64,000 nucleotides of DNA from positions 1 to 64,000 of the forward strand of contig JAYRKL010000022.1 of NCBI GenBank assembly GCA_041905795.1, in the 5' to 3' direction. Under the pieces are notes generated by a model. That model was not told where the DNA came from, did no database searches, and saw nothing but the letters and a program-made list of their open reading frames with translations. This DNA is from SHVO01 sp041905795. GTDB lineage: Bacteria; Pseudomonadota; Alphaproteobacteria; Rhodospirillales; Rhodospirillaceae. Positions 60,330 through 64,000 of this stretch are shown piece by piece; positions within the stretch are counted from its first letter, which is position 1; the number at the start of each line of letters is the position of its first letter. Position numbers and translations under genes: made by a program.

Positions 60330-60432
60330 CCATACCGAAAACAACTGTTATCCGTATGGGGCATGGTGTCCTCGCGGGCCCCTGGTTTTATTGCGTTCGC
60401 GGCTCGGCTTTACGCAGAGGTTTTCGGTATGG
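60330..60432. repeat. 13-bp inverted repeat upstream of the recombinase (possible recombination site)
   Basis: CCATACCGAAAAC (60330-60342) is exactly inverted at 60420-60432 (GTTTTCGGTATGG), 77 nt apart. The right arm is inside the 3' end of the 124-aa gene. The position just upstream of the recombinase start suggests a res- or inversion-type site, but only the pair of arms, not a full crossover site, is visible. Confidence 0.45.
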
Positions 60433-60784
60433 CCGCCTTACAGCGGCGGCCAGCCTCCGCGAAGACGTAATGATGGACGCTATCCCATAGCCGCTTCGTG
60501 TCTCCGCCTTCGTTCTCGAATAGCAGTGCGCCGCGCTCGTACCGCCCCGGTACATAGTCCAGCACTTCAATCCGAAAGCGGTAGGTCGTACCAAAGAGGC
60601 CTCGGCTTATCGGCTGGGCATATGCGCGAACCTCGTACTTGTTCACGCTGTCCATTTCCGCCCAAATGATTAGGGGCCCTTGATCCATGACCCCTGTTGA
60701 GGTGAAGACGACGCTGTCAGCCTCCCACGCCCGCATATCTGCAATCAGCTCTCTTGAGGGCGACACCAGTTTGGACGGAAGCAT
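60410..60784 (-). CDS. Protein of unknown function (124 aa)
   Basis: GGGGAGAG precedes ATG 60784. The protein (MLPSKLVSPSRELIADMRAW... SVVFTSTGVMDQGPLIIWAEMDSVNKYEVRAYAQ) looks like a mixed alpha/beta domain with a WDSVHHYVFAEAGRRCKAAIPK tail. No signal peptide or membrane segment. I do not recognise a family; phage or island accessory proteins often look like this. The gene's last codons overlap the right arm of the 13-bp repeat. It is followed downstream by the recombinase gene. Confidence 0.6.
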   Translation of the reverse strand: MLPSKLVSPSRELIADMRAWEADSVVFTSTGVMDQGPLIIWAEMDSVNKYEVRAYAQPISRGLFGTTYRFRIEVLDYVPGRYERGALLFENEGGDTKRLWDSVHHYVFAEAGRRCKAAIPKTSA

Positions 60785-61059
60785 TGCGGCTCTCCCCGTG
60801 TAGTGGACGCTGCCTGTTGTTGCCGCACTCTGCGCCCGGGGTCAACGCCATCGCTACGGCACGGCGGGGCGACACCACCTCGCGCACTGCCTAATGGGAT
60901 GCCACCCCGGCACGGGGGGATTTGCAGGCGGCAAGGCGGCGGCAAGGGCGCTCAAAAATCTGCATCAAATATTTCTGAGGCCCCTGTGCATCCGTTCGCC
61001 TGGGGCGCGGGTTAGTGGGGCGTCCTGTTCCTTGGAGTGTTCAAATTGAACAGCTCAGG
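60785..61059. other. Intergenic stretch with a small hairpin, no gene seen
   Basis: About 275 nt. The region has TGTTCAAATTGAACA (61038-61052), a near-perfect 7-1-7 dyad that could be an operator or the terminator for the ParB-like gene ending at 61060. Open frames here are short and lack ribosome sites. Confidence 0.4.
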
Positions 61060-61764
61060 TCAGAAGGGCTTGGGTTCCAGGGGCTTACGCTCCTCGCTCT
61101 GTGCCTGGGCCAGCAGTTCGGCTACTTGCGCCCTGAGCCGCGCCCGGGCCGCGCCAGTGGTCCCCGCAATGCAGCCCTGGGCCGTCTCAAGAGCCGCCCT
61201 GGCCTGCGCTTCTAGGTCCGGCTTGTCCGCCTTCCCGAGCCCAACCCCGCCCGCCTCCGGGGCCTTGCCGCCCATCGCCGCAGCGATGCCGGGGAACTCC
61301 CGATACATCCAATTGCTGATGGTGGTGTGGGCCTTGAGCCCGCCAAGCTCCGCCGCGATCTCTCGATACGACTTGAAGCCGCTCCGCTTCCGATGCTTCC
61401 CCGCCTTCACGTACCGCTTGAACGCCTCCTTCAGCTCACTGGGCCTGAGCTGTAGGCCGTGGGTCAGGTTGGCCTCCGCCGCCAGCCACGCGGCCTCCGC
61501 GAGCGGCACGCCATCCAGGATCACGGCGCCTATGTCCCGCCGCCCCGCGAGCCGCGCGGCCTCTACCCGGTGAAAGCCGTCCACGCACAACAGGGCGTCA
61601 TGGGCCCGCAAGAGGCGCACGGGCGGGAAGACCTTGCCCGCTTTCATGGCCGATGCGTAGCCCTTCACAACGCGCGGATTGGTTCCCTTGGCGCGCACCT
61701 GGAGCGCCTCGTCGCAGACGATACGGCCCAGGTCTACCAAGCCTGAGCCTTGCGCGTCCGTCAT
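61060..61764 (-). CDS. ParB-like nuclease/DNA-binding domain protein (234 aa)
   Basis: The start codon at 61764 overlaps the stop of the preceding gene (ATGA). The N-terminal domain reads VVKGYASAMKAGKVFPPVRLLRAHDALLCVDGFHRVEAARLAGRRDIGAVILDG, the ParB/Srx fold with the xxDGxHR box (NxDGxHR). A middle HTH (YREIAAELGGLKAHTTISNWMYREF) and an Ala-rich tail follow. Phage and island ParB-like proteins can partition DNA, bind CTP, nick DNA or act as transcription factors; which applies is unknown. It differs from the chromosomal ParB, which would be ~290 aa and near parS. Confidence 0.8.
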   Translation of the reverse strand: MTDAQGSGLVDLGRIVCDEALQVRAKGTNPRVVKGYASAMKAGKVFPPVRLLRAHDALLCVDGFHRVEAARLAGRRDIGAVILDGVPLAEAAWLAAEANLTHGLQLRPSELKEAFKRYVKAGKHRKRSGFKSYREIAAELGGLKAHTTISNWMYREFPGIAAAMGGKAPEAGGVGLGKADKPDLEAQARAALETAQGCIAGTTGAARARLRAQVAELLAQAQSEERKPLEPKPF

Positions 61765-62234
61765 CGCACCCGCTCCCAGTGGCCCCGTTCGTTGACGCGG
61801 AAAGCGGGGTCCTCGGTGCAGTCGGCGGCGTCGTCTACAGCCCGCTCGCGCTCCTCGCTGGCCTTCATTCGTTCTTCCGCCTGCGTGTCCAACTCCTTCG
61901 CGCGTGCGTCCAGCTCCTCCGGGGTCGGCTGAACGAATGGACCGCGCGGGGGCGTGCCCATCGCCCGCCGGAAGGCATTAGCGTCTGCCTCGTACTGGGC
62001 TCGCGCGCGCAACTCCATCGCATCAGTCCAATGCCACTTCTGCCCGCTGGTGTCGCCCGGCTTGTGGATGCCGTGCGCGTTCATCCGGCGGGCGATGAAC
62101 TTGGGGCGTGCGTATATCGAGGCCAACAGGGCCATGAGCTTCCCCCGCACGTCTCGCCCCTCGCGTTGCTCCGCCGCGATCTCCTTGTACGGAGCCTTGT
62201 CGTAGTCCTCGTCCTTGTACTGTGACTTGCTCAA
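61761..62234 (-). CDS. Phage or island protein of unknown function (157 aa)
   Basis: TTG 62234 is the start; GAGGAG lies 5 nt upstream and no better ATG is available. The protein is hydrophilic and rich in charged residues (MSKSQYKDEDYDKAPYKEIA...; later DARAKELDTQAEERMKASEERERAVDDAADCTEDP), with a helical C-terminus. It is translationally coupled to the ParB-like gene by an ATGA overlap. No domain was recognised. The composition fits a small phage regulatory or replication accessory protein. Confidence 0.65.
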   Translation of the reverse strand: MSKSQYKDEDYDKAPYKEIAAEQREGRDVRGKLMALLASIYARPKFIARRMNAHGIHKPGDTSGQKWHWTDAMELRARAQYEADANAFRRAMGTPPRGPFVQPTPEELDARAKELDTQAEERMKASEERERAVDDAADCTEDPAFRVNERGHWERVR

Positions 62235-62649
62235 TAGTTCTCCTCGTTGGGAGTGCGGCGCTGCCGCCTCCTAAATGTCCCGTTATGGTTGGATGATTAC
62301 TGTAAAGCCGCTCGGCATTGACTCTGCGGCGGTCGGGGCGCATGATTTCTGCGTTCCATAGCGCCCTACCCGGCGCGGAGGGATTGCCAACCACCGCTGA
62401 GCGGATTGGCAACCACCCTCCTAGGAATTTATCACTCCCGACCTCCGCACCGTGACTGCTCGGCTGCGGTCTATATGTCGAAACAAGCAACGTGCTCGCG
62501 CACGCACGCTTGGCAGTCAGCGGGCTAGTGCGCGGTATGGAGCTTGGAAATGACCAGCGCCAGATGGCGAAGCTTTGCCTGGAAAGTATTCACCGCAGCG
62601 ACGACAGCGGCCGTGACTGCCTTTGTTACGTGGGCGGTTCAGCAGTGTC
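62235..62649. other. Intergenic stretch with a short direct repeat
   Basis: About 415 nt without a supported gene. Two copies of GGATTGCCAACCACC-type sequence at 62381-62395 and 62403-62417 (one mismatch) are flanked by GGAGG and CCTCC. They could be binding sites for the ParB-like protein or a phage repressor. A T7-like phage would have the large gp15 and gp16 core genes here, but none is present. Confidence 0.45.
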
Positions 62650-63393
62650 TTATGTCTTCTTGAGGCCGTTGGTGAGCTGCGTAACGCCCACGCCCATGTT
62701 GATCCCCGCCGACGCCGCGTTGAACACGATGGAGCCGGCGCTGGGGCCAGACACCGGCTGTGTTGGGTTCACAGGACTGACTGGTGCCGGAGGCGAAGGG
62801 GCCGCTAAGGGCTGGAACGTGGGAATGGTGATGGACGCCAACGCGGCCTCTCGCCGTCCCTGAAGCCCGCGCGCCTCCCGCATGGACTGATCCCGCTGAG
62901 CCTGGGCGTTCATGCTGATAGCCGTCTGGGCTACGCCGCCTTGCCGCTGCACCTCGCCGCGGAGGATGTTGACGGTGTTGCCGGTGACGCCTGCGTCGCC
63001 TAGAGAGGCGTTGAGTGTGCCTGTCTCGGAGAGAACCTGACCGCGCACGTCTTGCTTGGCGAGCGTCTCGGCCATGTCCTGCTCGACGATCTTCTTGAAC
63101 TGTGTCGTCAGCTCCGTCATGAAGTTCTCGCTCACCGCGTCCACGGACTGTTGAACCTGGACCTTCTCGCGGTCGAAAGTGTCCTTCTCATAGGCGATCT
63201 GCTGCCGGTAGAAGTCCACGTCCTTCGCGTACTGGGTCGTCGAGTAATCCATCACCTTCAGGCGATAGTCTTTCTGGAGGCGCTCGACTTCGGCGTTGTA
63301 GGCCTTCTGGTCTGCGGCAGCGTTGGAAGCAGAGATGCCGCTATAGAGGGCGCTGCCCGCGCCGATAGCTACGGCTGTCCATGCGACACTCAT
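62650..63393 (-). CDS. Putative T7 gp14-like internal virion protein (247 aa)
   Basis: AAGGAG is 6 nt before ATG 63393. An N-terminal hydrophobic segment (MSVAWTAVAIGAGSALYSGISASNAAADQKAYNAEV) is followed by a long charged coiled coil (VERLQKDYRLKVMDYS, YRQQIAYEKDTFDREKVQVQQSVDAVSENFMTELTTQFKKIVEQDMAE), a GTLNASLGDAGVTGNTVNILRGEV block and a Pro/Ala-rich end. This arrangement, including the short hydrophobic start and coiled coil, resembles the small internal core proteins (gp14) of T7-like podoviruses. Identity is inferred from architecture, not from a motif. Confidence 0.55.
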   Translation of the reverse strand: MSVAWTAVAIGAGSALYSGISASNAAADQKAYNAEVERLQKDYRLKVMDYSTTQYAKDVDFYRQQIAYEKDTFDREKVQVQQSVDAVSENFMTELTTQFKKIVEQDMAETLAKQDVRGQVLSETGTLNASLGDAGVTGNTVNILRGEVQRQGGVAQTAISMNAQAQRDQSMREARGLQGRREAALASITIPTFQPLAAPSPPAPVSPVNPTQPVSGPSAGSIVFNAASAGINMGVGVTQLTNGLKKT

Positions 63394-63527
63394 TCTGCGC
63401 TCCTTGTTTGTGCGTCTGTAATCGGTCGTATCTTCATGGTCTCTCCTCAAATGAAAGGAGCCCCGGCTCTCGCCAGGACCCCGAGTGATGGCGAGCGCAT
63501 GAACGCGCCCGCCGGGATGGTTGATTG

Positions 63528-63935
63528 TCAGGCCGTGTGCGTCTTGGGCCGCATCGCCCGCAGGCTTGGCCGTAGCCCACGGGGGAACCTCAGTTGATGC
63601 AGCCATGAGCGCGGGGGTTCCGCGTGCGAGGCGCTCTGCTGGTGCCAGGGCGGGGCCCATGACGGATTGGAGCGATGCCGCGCGGGGTGCGTCTCCTGCT
63701 CGGTCGGTTGCCCGTCGTCTCGCTCGTCCTCCGGGCGCGCACGCCGCACGCCCCAGTTCCACTGAACCATGAGGCGCCCGGCATACAGCGTTGCCTCTCC
63801 TCTGGCGTTGCGCTCCACGCTGAACCCGAGGCCACCACGCTTGCGGTCGTATTCCGCCCATGCCTCGAACACGCCGACGCGGACGTAGAACGCCAGCATG
63901 GCCTCGCTGCTGTACCTCTCAAGTATCAAGATCAT
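63528..63935 (-). CDS. Phage-like hypothetical protein, reading frame open to window edge (135 aa)
   Basis: ATG 63935 follows GGGGG and the protein begins MILILERYSSEAMLAFYVRV. The N-terminal ~60 residues look structured (GVFEAWAEYDRKRGGLGFSVERNARGEATLYAGRLMVQWNWG); the rest is low-complexity and may be non-coding or wrong frame. An upstream open frame ending TGA at the same ATG (ATGA overlap) suggests a coupled preceding gene that runs off the window. It is part of the phage module with the virion protein; function unknown. Confidence 0.5.
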   Translation of the reverse strand: MILILERYSSEAMLAFYVRVGVFEAWAEYDRKRGGLGFSVERNARGEATLYAGRLMVQWNWGVRRARPEDERDDGQPTEQETHPARHRSNPSWAPPWHQQSASHAEPPRSWLHQLRFPRGLRPSLRAMRPKTHTA

Positions 63936-64000
63936 TGCAACCCCCGTTGCTTGTTGTGCCGGATTGGCGAGCAATGAGAGCGCCGACTTCGCGCGAACCG

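Noticed and set aside
61060..61764. ParB-like gene considered as the chromosomal ParB for the parS at 39-54
   Set aside because: Its length, domain order and phage-type neighbours differ from chromosomal ParB and no parA is adjacent.
62492..62863. Plus-strand frame overlapping the end of the virion-like gene
   Set aside because: No ribosome site or domain; the opposite strand has a good start signal and coherent coiled-coil protein.

Overview
The window is GC-rich chromosomal DNA from a Gram-negative bacterium, most likely an alphaproteobacterium. The evidence is outer-membrane machinery (four TonB-dependent receptors, one autotransporter), class I cytochromes c, a guanidinium-type SMR exporter, and palindromic intergenic repeats of a kind common in alphaproteobacteria. 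A Caulobacterales- or Micropepsales-like oligotroph would fit, but genus is inference. A perfect 16-bp ParB-binding parS site lies at 39-54, so the left edge is probably within the origin domain of the main chromosome. No tRNA, rRNA or CRISPR array was seen.

Left part (1-17.8 kb): a small conserved-looking protein beside parS; a large secreted metzincin protease; a TPR-sulfotransferase; an NHL-propeller protein; a DUF4350-like exported protein; an XRE-cupin regulator with an autotransporter; then two convergent signalling genes, a propeller-GGDEF diguanylate cyclase and a triple-PAS hybrid histidine kinase. Two related palindromic repeats sit at 7000-7100 and 8011-8120.

Middle part (17.8-55.65 kb): a scavenging and periplasmic-catabolism region. 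Four TonB-dependent receptors (18.2, 26.4, 45.7 and 48.1 kb, the last with a Fur-box-like palindrome) are interleaved with exported hydrolases: creatininase family, subclass B3 metallo-beta-lactamase, M20 carboxypeptidase, amidase, asparaginase, tyrosine phosphatase and an MBL-fold hydrolase. A likely periplasmic electron-transfer operon (COG4315-type secreted protein, cytochrome c, PQQ-type sorbosone dehydrogenase) lies at 32.7-35.1 kb. A TetR gene with a matching ATTACAT operator precedes a DUF2306 membrane protein. Several strong bidirectional hairpin terminators separate units.

Right part (55.65-64 kb): composition and gene content change abruptly. This looks like a genomic island or degraded prophage: a peptidase remnant, an SNase-like protein, a two-membrane-segment coiled-coil protein followed by an FRG-domain protein, a small serine recombinase with a 13-bp inverted repeat upstream, a ParB-like protein, small unknown proteins, and a putative T7 gp14-like internal virion protein. 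The coiled-coil membrane protein and FRG pair is the best candidate in the window for an undescribed, possibly defensive, system; that role is inference from architecture and location.
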